A stretch of 64,000 nucleotides of DNA from Chryseobacterium indologenes (GTDB lineage Bacteria; Bacteroidota; Bacteroidia; Flavobacteriales; Weeksellaceae): NCBI GenBank assembly GCA_016025055.1, contig CP065590.1, positions 4,856,727-4,920,726 of the forward strand, given 5' to 3'. Below the pieces are notes generated by a model. That model saw nothing but the letters and a program-made list of their open reading frames with translations. It was not told the DNA's origin and made no database searches. Made by a program: the position numbers and the translations under genes. Below, piece after piece: positions 35,388 to 42,712 of this stretch. The stretch's first letter is position 1, and every line of letters begins with the position of its first letter.

Positions 35388-36638
35388 ATGGAACAGACAA
35401 AAAAATCGACGTTCAAACTGCTTTTCTATTTGAAAAAGAACGAACTGAAAAAGAACGGTAATGCCCCGATTATGGCACGTATTACCATTGACGGAACCCC
35501 TAAAACTTTCGGAACAAAGTTAGAAATAAACCCCAATAACTGGGATTTAAAACACGGACGAGTACAGGGCAAAAGTGCGCAGGCACTAAGCATCAATAAA
35601 AAACTGGATAACATACGTGGGCGTATCGACAAGATTTATGAAGATATGCTGAAGCACGAGGGCTTTGTGACCGCCCAAAAAGTAAAGCTGTCGTTTTTAG
35701 GTGTGGGTGTAATGGATGATGCAATACTTAAAGTATTCAACGACCAAAATGAGGATTTTAAAAAATTGGTTGAAAAGGAAGAACGCTCACAAAGCACCTA
35801 CAACAAGTATATCACAGTTTACAATCATCTTACCACGTTTATAAAGGAACGATATCATCGTGATGATATGGCTTTTCGGGAATTGACTGGCGATTTTATC
35901 CGGGAGTTTGATTTTTACCTCCGGTACGATTTACAGTCTTCGCATAATACGGTTTGGGTGTACACGATGCCTGTATTAGCCCTTGTGGAACTGGCTATTA
36001 AAAAGGGCTTGATACGTGATAATCCGTTTCAGGATTATGAAATTAATATGGAAGAAACCGACCGGGGTTATATCCTGAAAGAAGATGTTGAAAAGCTGAT
36101 GATGTGCGTACCGTCGCACCCACGGTATGAACTGGTAAAAGACCTGTTTATTTTCAGTTGCTTTACAGGGCTTGCTTATGCGGATATTAAGAAACTGACA
36201 AGGAACAACATTCAATCATTCTTTGACGGTCATCAGTGGATTATCAGCAGGAGAAAGAAATCAGATATTGCTTCCAATGTTCGGTTAATGGAAATCCCTA
36301 AACGTATCATTGAGAAATATCAGGGTACGACAAGGAATGATTTTATCTTTCCGGTTCCGACCAATGCAACCTGCAATACGCACATAGGTAAACTGGTTGA
36401 AAAGGCAGAAATCATTACGGAGCAAAAAGTAACCTTTCACACGGCAAGGCATACTTTCGGAACAATGTTTTTGACCGAGGGCGTACCACTTGAAAGCCTT
36501 AGCAAAATGATGGGGCATAAAAACATTTCCACCACACAGATTTATGCTAAAATCACAAGCCAAAAAATCAGTAAGGATATGGATTTAGTTACCCCTAAAT
36601 TCAAGGCAATGGAAGAAGCGTTTATGATGGCAATCTAA
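35388..36638 (+). CDS. tyrosine recombinase (integrase) of the ICE
   Basis: The 416-residue protein has an N-terminal arm-binding domain (FKLLFYLKKNELKKNGNAPIMARI), a core-binding domain and a C-terminal catalytic domain. Catalytic residues seen are HTARH (His351, Arg354), the GHKN histidine and Tyr386 (TTQIYAKI). The first catalytic Arg is replaced by Ala263 in TGLAYAD; IntDOT-type integrases are also known to lack it. The enzyme would integrate and excise the element. It lies next to the chromosome-element boundary, as expected. Confidence 0.9.
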   Translation: MEQTKKSTFKLLFYLKKNELKKNGNAPIMARITIDGTPKTFGTKLEINPNNWDLKHGRVQGKSAQALSINKKLDNIRGRIDKIYEDMLKHEGFVTAQKVKLSFLGVGVMDDAILKVFNDQNEDFKKLVEKEERSQSTYNKYITVYNHLTTFIKERYHRDDMAFRELTGDFIREFDFYLRYDLQSSHNTVWVYTMPVLALVELAIKKGLIRDNPFQDYEINMEETDRGYILKEDVEKLMMCVPSHPRYELVKDLFIFSCFTGLAYADIKKLTRNNIQSFFDGHQWIISRRKKSDIASNVRLMEIPKRIIEKYQGTTRNDFIFPVPTNATCNTHIGKLVEKAEIITEQKVTFHTARHTFGTMFLTEGVPLESLSKMMGHKNISTTQIYAKITSQKISKDMDLVTPKFKAMEEAFMMAI

Positions 36639-36661
36639 TCAGCTTTTATCTAATCACAATG

Positions 36662-36690
36662 AGCAGAACTTAACGGTTCTGCTTTTTTTA
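36662..36690 (+). terminator. terminator after the integrase
   Basis: AGCAGAAC / GTTCTGCT with a 6-nt loop and a long T run. Confidence 0.85.
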
Positions 36691-37213
36691 TGCCTGTACA
36701 TTTTGTGTAGGTAAAGCACATTACTTTCCTCTACGAAATCCAACGCTGTAAAGAGCTTATTACCTACTTCCGAAATAGAAAATTGAAAAACGAAATCCCA
36801 ATCTAACGCTCCCTGCTATTCCGTTTTTCAAATCTCTATTACAGGCTATCGTAGCCTGGTCATTAATGCCATAAAATTTAGAACAGAAAATTTCCACAAT
36901 CAACCGGTAAAAAGGCAGCTAAGTTATAGCGGGCAGCCACCCCACACGCCCAACCAAAAGACTACGGCATAATGGCAAGGCAAAATGCTGGCTTCGCCGA
37001 GTTGCTATGTGTTGCCTTGCCACCCTCCGGGACTTATTCCGTTTCCTTTCGGTTTTACGCTGTTGCCCGCTTGGATTATCTGCTTTCTTTTTTCCGGTTT
37101 TTCTTTTGGAAAAATTTATGCGAAGCGAAGCGGAGCAAACCACAACGGGAAGCGGGAAACGAGAAAAGCGAGTGAGTAAATAACATTTTTTCAAACATCA
37201 AAATTTTAGCATT
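36691..37213. other. ICE non-coding leader region
   Basis: About 520 bp without a supported gene. Small ORFs on both strands overlap each other and show no recognisable domain. A local inverted repeat (GCTATCGTAGC) occurs near 36846, and the 3' part is purine-rich with repeated GAAGC/GCGAAGC words. It probably holds the promoter of the DUF932 gene and replication or transfer signals. Confidence 0.4.
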
Positions 37214-38287
37214 ATGGCACACAACATCAATTTCAACGAGCAAACAGGACGTCATTCATTCTTTAGCGTCCAACAAAAAGCGTGGCACGGTTTGGGGCAA
37301 ATCGTAGAGCAGTACCCAACAAGCGAGGAAGCAATCGTACACGCAGGTTTAGATTACGAGGTTATCAAATCCCCACTGTTTACACAGGGCAGAACGATGA
37401 ACATAGGCGACAGCGGAGAACTAATTGAAGCTAATGACATTTTAGTACCTAACAGTTTCGCAACACTCCGCACAGACACTAATAGACCGTTAGGCGTAGT
37501 AGGCAAAGACTACCATATCGTACAAAACCGTGAGGCGTTCAATTTCTTTGATGCTATTGTAGGCGGAGGCGAGGGAATATTGTACGAAACCGCAGGAGCA
37601 TTGGGCAACGGGGAACGCATTTTTATCACTGCCAAGCTGCCCGACTATATCCGAGTAGGTAACGGCGACGACGTAACAGAAAAGTACATTTTTTTAACCA
37701 CAAGCCACGACGGTAGCGGAAGTATTACCGCAGCATTTACCCCTATCCGTATCGTATGCCAAAACACCCTTAACGCTTCATTGCGGAGTATGACCAACGT
37801 AGTGCGTATCAAACACACGTCAGGAGCAAAACAACGCCTTGAAAACGCTCACAAGGTTATGGGACTTGCCAACACCCTAAGCACACAGTTAGAGAACATT
37901 TTTAATGACTGGGCTAAAGTAAGGGTAACAGACCGAGAAGTAAGAAAGCTAATCCAGTTGGCACTTTGCCCGAACAAAGAAACGTTTAACCTGCTCAAAA
38001 AAGGTGCGGAAGATGAAGTTTCCACCGTGTTCAAAAACACCGTAGATGATGCCTTTGAATACGCTATGATAAGCGACACCCAACAAATGGCAACTACCAA
38101 AGGCACATTATTCGGGACTTACAATGCCGTTACAGGTTACTTTCAGAATGTACGCAATTACAGGGATGGCGAAGCCAAACTACAATCCATTGTAATGGGC
38201 GGTACAGCACAGCTAAAGACACAAAAAGCCTTTGAACTGTGTACAGACTTTGCCTATTCAGGAGCAGAGATTTTCAACTTCAATTAA
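37214..38287 (+). CDS. DUF932 phage/plasmid-like protein (TIGR03299)
   Basis: The 357-residue protein opens HNINFNEQTGRHSFFSVQQKAWHGLGQIV and continues with PLGVVGKDYHIVQNREAFNFFDAIVGG, a perfect fit to DUF932/TIGR03299. The family is common on plasmids, phages and Bacteroidetes ICEs; it has no proven activity. It leads a + strand operon of small accessory genes (38339-39897). Its GC content is like that of the tra genes. Confidence 0.85.
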   Translation: MAHNINFNEQTGRHSFFSVQQKAWHGLGQIVEQYPTSEEAIVHAGLDYEVIKSPLFTQGRTMNIGDSGELIEANDILVPNSFATLRTDTNRPLGVVGKDYHIVQNREAFNFFDAIVGGGEGILYETAGALGNGERIFITAKLPDYIRVGNGDDVTEKYIFLTTSHDGSGSITAAFTPIRIVCQNTLNASLRSMTNVVRIKHTSGAKQRLENAHKVMGLANTLSTQLENIFNDWAKVRVTDREVRKLIQLALCPNKETFNLLKKGAEDEVSTVFKNTVDDAFEYAMISDTQQMATTKGTLFGTYNAVTGYFQNVRNYRDGEAKLQSIVMGGTAQLKTQKAFELCTDFAYSGAEIFNFN

Positions 38288-38338
38288 TCATCAAAGGCGA
38301 CTGCCTGCAAAGGTGGTCGCCTACTAAAAATAAAAGAT

Positions 38339-38746
38339 ATGAAAGCATTAGATAAAATGGACAACCTCGATAAAGCGGGCTTGTTGTGCAAACTTTTTCC
38401 CGCAGAACTGGAGAACCTGCAAAACGCTATAAAAACGCAATGCGACTACTTTCTGCAAAATGAAACAGCATTCCGTGAGGGTTGGTATCAAAAGGGATTT
38501 TTCACCGCTGAATTTTGGTACAGGCTTGTGCAGAATGCACAAAAAGGAACAGCCCAAAATGAACCTCTTTGGAAACGCCCGAACTGGTTTACAGACCATT
38601 TTTTTGACGGACACAATTCAATTTTCGCTATTCACTGCCTGATTGAATATACAGATGATGCACAATGCGACCCGCAATTAAAACAGGCGATACACCTGCT
38701 TTTCGGGAGCGACAAATTTTTACAGATAACCTTAAACGATAAATAA
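38339..38746 (+). CDS. ICE accessory hypothetical protein
   Basis: The 135-residue protein has KMDNLDKAGLLCKLFPAELENLQNAIKTQCDYFLQ at its start and PNWFTDHFFDGHNSIFAIHCLIEYTDDA later. It looks cytosolic and helical, without catalytic motifs. It follows the DUF932 gene and precedes an Api92-like gene by 2 bp, so it is co-transcribed. Similar proteins are ICE-associated; the function is unknown. Confidence 0.65.
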   Translation: MKALDKMDNLDKAGLLCKLFPAELENLQNAIKTQCDYFLQNETAFREGWYQKGFFTAEFWYRLVQNAQKGTAQNEPLWKRPNWFTDHFFDGHNSIFAIHCLIEYTDDAQCDPQLKQAIHLLFGSDKFLQITLNDK

Positions 38747-38748
38747 TT

Positions 38749-39243
38749 ATGGCTAATTGGTGCAACAACTGGGTTATTTTTGAGGGAACACCCGAAGCAA
38801 TCGAACAGATAACACAGCTATTCAAATCAATGGCTGAACAGGAACATAAAGACGACTGCGGGCAATTACCCGATTTCGTACAGGACACGCACGGAGATTA
38901 TTTCTACAATATCAGTCAGGATAATGAAAGTGCGGGCGTGTTTCAGTATGAAACAAAATGGTCGCCAAACACGGAAGCGGTAAAGCAGATAGCCGAACAT
39001 TTCAAAGTGAATTTCACACAGGACTATGAGGAATTAGGATGCTTAGTATATGGTCAGGCAATATTTGAAAACGGCATACTAAACGACACCTGCTTAGATA
39101 GCCAGGACTTTGACAGTTACGAATTAGACGAGGAAACAGATACCTACCATTTTGAGGGCAAGGAGTACGACAGCGAATGGGAAATACTCGACACCCTATT
39201 AGAACGTAAAATCGAAAATCAGTTAAACACCACTAAAATTTAG
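38749..39243 (+). CDS. Api92-like ferredoxin-fold protein (DUF1281-type)
   Basis: The 164-residue protein begins MANWCNNWVIFEGTPEAIEQITQLF, the opening signature of the Api92-like family of phage and ICE proteins. It is acidic, with SAGVFQYETKWSPNTEAVKQIAEHF in the middle. The catalytic function is not known. It is co-transcribed with the flanking accessory genes and precedes a 146-codon gene by 4 bp. Confidence 0.65.
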   Translation: MANWCNNWVIFEGTPEAIEQITQLFKSMAEQEHKDDCGQLPDFVQDTHGDYFYNISQDNESAGVFQYETKWSPNTEAVKQIAEHFKVNFTQDYEELGCLVYGQAIFENGILNDTCLDSQDFDSYELDEETDTYHFEGKEYDSEWEILDTLLERKIENQLNTTKI

Positions 39244-39247
39244 AACG

Positions 39248-39684
39248 ATGAAACTATCAGATAAGGCGACAGCACATATTTTGGTTAAAGCCAATACTAA
39301 CAGCGAATGGGATAATTGCGGGTTTGCAATTATCCACCTATCCGAAGAATGGAAAAAGAACAGGAAAAACGGCTTGCACTGGTTAAGCCGTTAGAGGGCA
39401 ATTCTTATTTCTGCTCAATGAACTACTATGATACGGCAGTAGATTTTTACAGTACAGGCGAAGACGATAACCCGAACATTGAAGAAATGCTAAACGGTAA
39501 GGAATGGGTATTCGTGGAGCTTGACGAGCAAGAGCAGGAAACGTTTACCGTTCCTGAAAACCGACTGGATTGTTTCAGGCTTGTATTGCGGGCAAACGGT
39601 ACAGGCTACTATACAGCATACGGAAAGCATACGAGCGAAGAATTTTGGACGGAAGAGTTTTCATTAATCAAGTTAATTGCTTAA
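39248..39684 (+). CDS. ICE accessory protein (frame broken by a 1-nt indel)
   Basis: The start ATG gives MKLSDKATAHILVKANTNSEW; this frame stops after 48 codons. The other frame continues with KEQEKRLALVKPLEGNSYFCS and ends KLIA. A five-A run at 39353-39357, extended by one A, joins them into 146 codons. No domain is recognised; the product looks like an acidic soluble accessory protein. Adjacent genes are typical of Bacteroidetes ICEs. Confidence 0.55.
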
Positions 39685-39702
39685 TCAGAAAAATTCAGCA
39701 CA

Positions 39703-39897
39703 ATGAAAATCAGAGATAAAAACGGAAATTGGATTGAAGTTACTGACCTTAAAAAAGGTATTTGGCAAACTGGGTGGTACAAAGAATATCAGCATAACCC
39801 ACCCGTTGAAAGCGATAAGGAAAGACAGGCATATTGGGCAGATATACACGAGAAATTATTAGCTTTAAAAGTAGGGTTAAATAACCCGAAAAATTAA
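39703..39897 (+). CDS. small ICE accessory protein
   Basis: The 64-residue protein has MKIRDKNGNWIEVTDLKKGIWQTGWYKEYQ and no membrane segment. It is the last gene of the accessory operon, 18 bp after its neighbour, and is followed by a strong terminator. Role unknown. Confidence 0.55.
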   Translation: MKIRDKNGNWIEVTDLKKGIWQTGWYKEYQHNPPVESDKERQAYWADIHEKLLALKVGLNNPKN

Positions 39898-39901
39898 CAA
39901 A

Positions 39902-39927
39902 CCGCCTGACCCGAAAAGTCAGGCGGC
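39902..39927 (+). terminator. terminator of the accessory operon
   Basis: A perfect 9-bp stem CCGCCTGAC / GTCAGGCGG with a 7-nt loop. Confidence 0.75.
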
Positions 39928-40247
39928 AAAAGACAGATCCTTCCGATGGTCGGAACAGTCTTTTTGCATTGAATAGGTGTAACCCCTTTGTCAAAATGCA
40001 ACCGCTCTGCACTTTCCCCATTTTACATTTTATCAAAATAGGTTACGATATTATTGTGTGGGATATTCAGTATCCCATTATTTGTTTTGTAATGACTTCT
40101 TTTCTTTCCACACAGCAACCAAAGAAAAGAAGCAAAAGAACGTCGCTTGGTTAATTTTGTCTTTTGTTTTTTTTGTAAGCTATCAAACAATTTCTAATTG
40201 ATTAAATTTGAAATTTGTCAACAATTACAAATCGCTAAATCAAAGTA
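39928..40247. other. intergenic region without a supported gene
   Basis: About 320 bp. Small ORFs on either strand have no recognisable domain. Base composition falls sharply in GC towards the gene at 40248, marking the edge of an AT-rich cargo segment. Confidence 0.4.
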
Positions 40248-41240
40248 ATGATAGAAACTGAAATTTCAATAACAGTAAACAGAAAGCCTGATATTAATTT
40301 AATAGAACAAAAAATTATCGAAAACAAATTTCAATTTCCAATTTACATACGAGAATATGAATTTAGTTATCAAATAAATTTCACGAGCGATTATGAAGAA
40401 TGGGAATTGGATACAGCAATTCTCAATAGTTTCCCAGGATATGAATTTACTAAAAACCTTGAAAAAGGGCGAAAAGAAATAAGAATTCAAATAATGAGAT
40501 ACCAGTCTGAATTATCGACTGATGGTTGGGGAAGACAGATTGAAAATCCATTAAATGAAACGAAATATCTTGTAAAAACCTCAGCAAGCAAACCTGAAAA
40601 ATTCAGCCCTAAAATCAAAGTTTTATTTGAAGACAAAGAGGAATATTACTTTATTAATATTGTGGATGGCATTAACAAAACCACCGATGAAAAAGGTTTT
40701 TTGTTGTTAGATGACTTCAAAACAAAAAATGAGGATGGCAATGCTGAAATTTTAAAAGATAAACTTTACAAATCTCCTCAAGAGGCTTTCCAATGGGGAT
40801 TTTACAAAATATCTGATGTTGTAGAAAACGATTTTAACATATATCTTGAAAACAAAAAGAAAGAAATCAGAGAAATTCAAAAGCTACCTCGAAAAATCAT
40901 CCGTGATTTTATAAATGCTTGTAATAGCTCCGATGAAAGTAATATTCTGAAACATCTTGACGAACAAATAATTTTTGAGAAACGTAAGAATTGGAAAACC
41001 ATTTTTGAAGTCGAAGGAATTTCAAAATTCAAAGAATACCTTAGTTCTTCCGAACAAGAATTATGCGGCAAGGATTTTAAAATTAGGTCATCTTGGAATT
41101 TTAATTTGCCCAATGTCACTATTGGTGTAAAATATTTTCCTTCTTCAGTTGACAAAGGAAGTAAGTTCAATCTTAAATATGAACAAATGACAATTACATT
41201 AGATAATAATAAGATTGTCGGTATTATATATGAAATTTAA
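40248..41240 (+). CDS. hypothetical ICE cargo protein
   Basis: The 330-residue protein has no signal peptide or membrane helix. The first third is a small beta domain; the last 120 residues (RDFINACNSSDESNILKHLDEQIIFEKRKNW... NVTIGVKYF) resemble an NTF2/SnoaL-like fold, but this is only visual. It is much more AT-rich than the flanking accessory genes, which points to recent acquisition as cargo. I do not recognise a family. Confidence 0.55.
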   Translation: MIETEISITVNRKPDINLIEQKIIENKFQFPIYIREYEFSYQINFTSDYEEWELDTAILNSFPGYEFTKNLEKGRKEIRIQIMRYQSELSTDGWGRQIENPLNETKYLVKTSASKPEKFSPKIKVLFEDKEEYYFINIVDGINKTTDEKGFLLLDDFKTKNEDGNAEILKDKLYKSPQEAFQWGFYKISDVVENDFNIYLENKKKEIREIQKLPRKIIRDFINACNSSDESNILKHLDEQIIFEKRKNWKTIFEVEGISKFKEYLSSSEQELCGKDFKIRSSWNFNLPNVTIGVKYFPSSVDKGSKFNLKYEQMTITLDNNKIVGIIYEI

Positions 41241-41285
41241 TAAAATTTATCATTGAAATTCGGATACGAAAATGATTGCTAATAG

Positions 41286-41675
41286 TTACTTGGTCGCTAC
41301 TTCAATGGCTTTTCTAAAATCATCTGCATCGCTGCCAATAAGCAGATAACCTGCAAAACCAATCTCTAAAAGAGATTTTACTGTTTTTTCTGTATCAATA
41401 TCGCTATGGGCAATCAACTTAATGGTTGGATATTGCGTTCTTAATTTTTGAAGCTGCTCAAGCACATTCTTGTTGTAAAAATCAAGGTCTATAATACAAA
41501 CTTTGGGAAGCTCTTTTAATGCTGATAATTGAGATAATCCGTCTTCAATGTTTTCCGAACGAAATAATACTTCAAGCCCTGAAGCAACGAGGTTATCACA
41601 GGTCAAATCCAAAATCGGACTGTTATCATTGATAAAGGCAAGAGTAATTCTTTGTTGTGCTGTACCAGTTTCCAT
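41286..41675 (-). CDS. stand-alone receiver-domain protein
   Basis: Starting at METGTAQQRITLAFINDNSP, the 129-residue product is a REC-like domain only. The phosphoacceptor Asp is in VCIIDLDFYNKN, followed by KLIAHSDIDTEKTVKSLLEIG. The usual N-terminal acidic pair is reduced to a single Asp (IND), and the conserved Lys of KP is not obvious. No output domain is present. It may be a degenerate or pseudo-receiver working in ICE regulation. A longer upstream in-frame start exists but is less plausible. Confidence 0.7.
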   Translation of the reverse strand: METGTAQQRITLAFINDNSPILDLTCDNLVASGLEVLFRSENIEDGLSQLSALKELPKVCIIDLDFYNKNVLEQLQKLRTQYPTIKLIAHSDIDTEKTVKSLLEIGFAGYLLIGSDADDFRKAIEVATK

Positions 41676-41742
41676 ATCATACCTTTTTTGTGTTGATGTA
41701 GCCCCGCACAAAAAAGAAGGCGCAGGCAAACTACACTTACCG

Positions 41743-41851
41743 ACATTGAGGCACTGGTATACCCGACAACGAATAAGCGAGCGCCCACGCCTATGACGTG
41801 AGCGTTCCTACTTATCTGTCCCGTTGTCTTAAAAATTACCAGTTTTCAATG
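41743..41851. repeat. long imperfect inverted repeat
   Basis: The two arms (about 41743-41789 and 41797-41851) share CATTGA, CTGGTA, GACAACG, ATAAG and CG(C/T)CCACG/CGTGAGCG in mirror order around a 7-nt loop. The hairpin lies just upstream of the receiver gene and could act as an attenuator or protein-binding element. Confidence 0.6.
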
Positions 41852-41947
41852 TGGGACTTAAAGCAAAAACACTTTAAGTATTTTCTATATTTTCGATAAC
41901 AAAGATACTGAACTCTTTCCTTTTTGATAGCATATAATACAAAAAGG

Positions 41948-42247
41948 TTACGGTAAAACTGCTTTATGTGAAATATAATTCTGTTCCAGTATTGTCAGAA
42001 TATCGCTTTCCTTGTAAATAATCTTACCGCCTATTTGTATATACGGCAGGATATTATCATCACGATATTGCTGTAAAGTCCGTTTGCTGATATGGAGCAA
42101 CTTACACACATCTTCGCCCGAAAGGTATATTTCGCCGTTCATTACAGGGCGGTAGTTTTTCAATATGCTTTCGATACGGTTTCTTAGTTGCGTTATCATT
42201 TCCTGATGGACAATGATTTCTTCATTGTCATTCGTGAATAAATCCAT
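41948..42247 (-). CDS. excisionase-like HTH protein, copy 1
   Basis: The 99-residue protein carries a MerR/Xis-type winged helix (LSGEDVCKLLHISKRTLQQYRDDNILPYIQIGGKIIYKESDILTILE). It belongs to the helix-turn-helix proteins found near Bacteroidetes ICE regulatory regions. Its 5' end overlaps the 3' end of the paralogue by 20 bp, so both are on one transcript. It may control excision or tra expression. Confidence 0.8.
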   Translation of the reverse strand: MDLFTNDNEEIIVHQEMITQLRNRIESILKNYRPVMNGEIYLSGEDVCKLLHISKRTLQQYRDDNILPYIQIGGKIIYKESDILTILEQNYISHKAVLP

Positions 42248-42539
42248 TTTCGGTAGTATTGTACGGCTGTCCGGCTTCGAGCAAAGCCTGCACGTCCGAG
42301 CGTTTATAATAATTCTTACGGTTTAGTCGGGAATAGGGCAATAAGCCTTTGTCCTTGTAGGTCTGCAAAGTCCGTTTGGTTATGTTCATCATCAAACATA
42401 CTTCTTGGTTATCGAGCCACTTCTCTTCTTTGAAAATAGGCGTGTATTTTCTCGTGGCATTTTCGGTCAGTTCCAAAAGTTCCCGTAGCCCATTATTCAT
42501 TCCGTCCAATGCGGACTTTTGTATTGCGATAACTTCCAT
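42228..42539 (-). CDS. excisionase-like HTH protein, copy 2
   Basis: The 103-residue protein is a diverged paralogue of its downstream neighbour, with LDNQEVCLMMNITKRTLQTYKDKGLLPYSRLNRKNYYKRSDVQALLE. The N-terminal 40 residues are helical. The two proteins could form a heterodimer or act on different sites. It is the first gene of the two-gene HTH operon. Confidence 0.8.
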   Translation of the reverse strand: MEVIAIQKSALDGMNNGLRELLELTENATRKYTPIFKEEKWLDNQEVCLMMNITKRTLQTYKDKGLLPYSRLNRKNYYKRSDVQALLEAGQPYNTTENGFIHE

Positions 42540-42657
42540 AATCTGCTCATTTTTTCTGTGGAAGTCGAATTTATAAAGGCTTGTAGTAGTGATAGGGAAT
42601 GTTGCAGGGTTTGGCTTTGAGAGGTAGTGTTTGGCGGTTTACTTTTGCCATAAACAA

Positions 42658-42690
42658 AAAATCGGATAACCTTTTGGGTTATCCGATTTT
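42658..42690. terminator. bidirectional terminator
   Basis: The perfect 14-bp stem AAAATCGGATAACC / GGTTATCCGATTTT has a 5-nt loop. It lies just past the stop of the AAA_13-like gene. Confidence 0.85.
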
Positions 42691-42712
42691 ACTACTATTT
42701 GGAAATACTTAT

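Noticed and set aside
36919..37194. Small ORFs on both strands before the DUF932 gene
   Set aside because: Overlapping frames on both strands with low-complexity, basic products and no recognisable domain.
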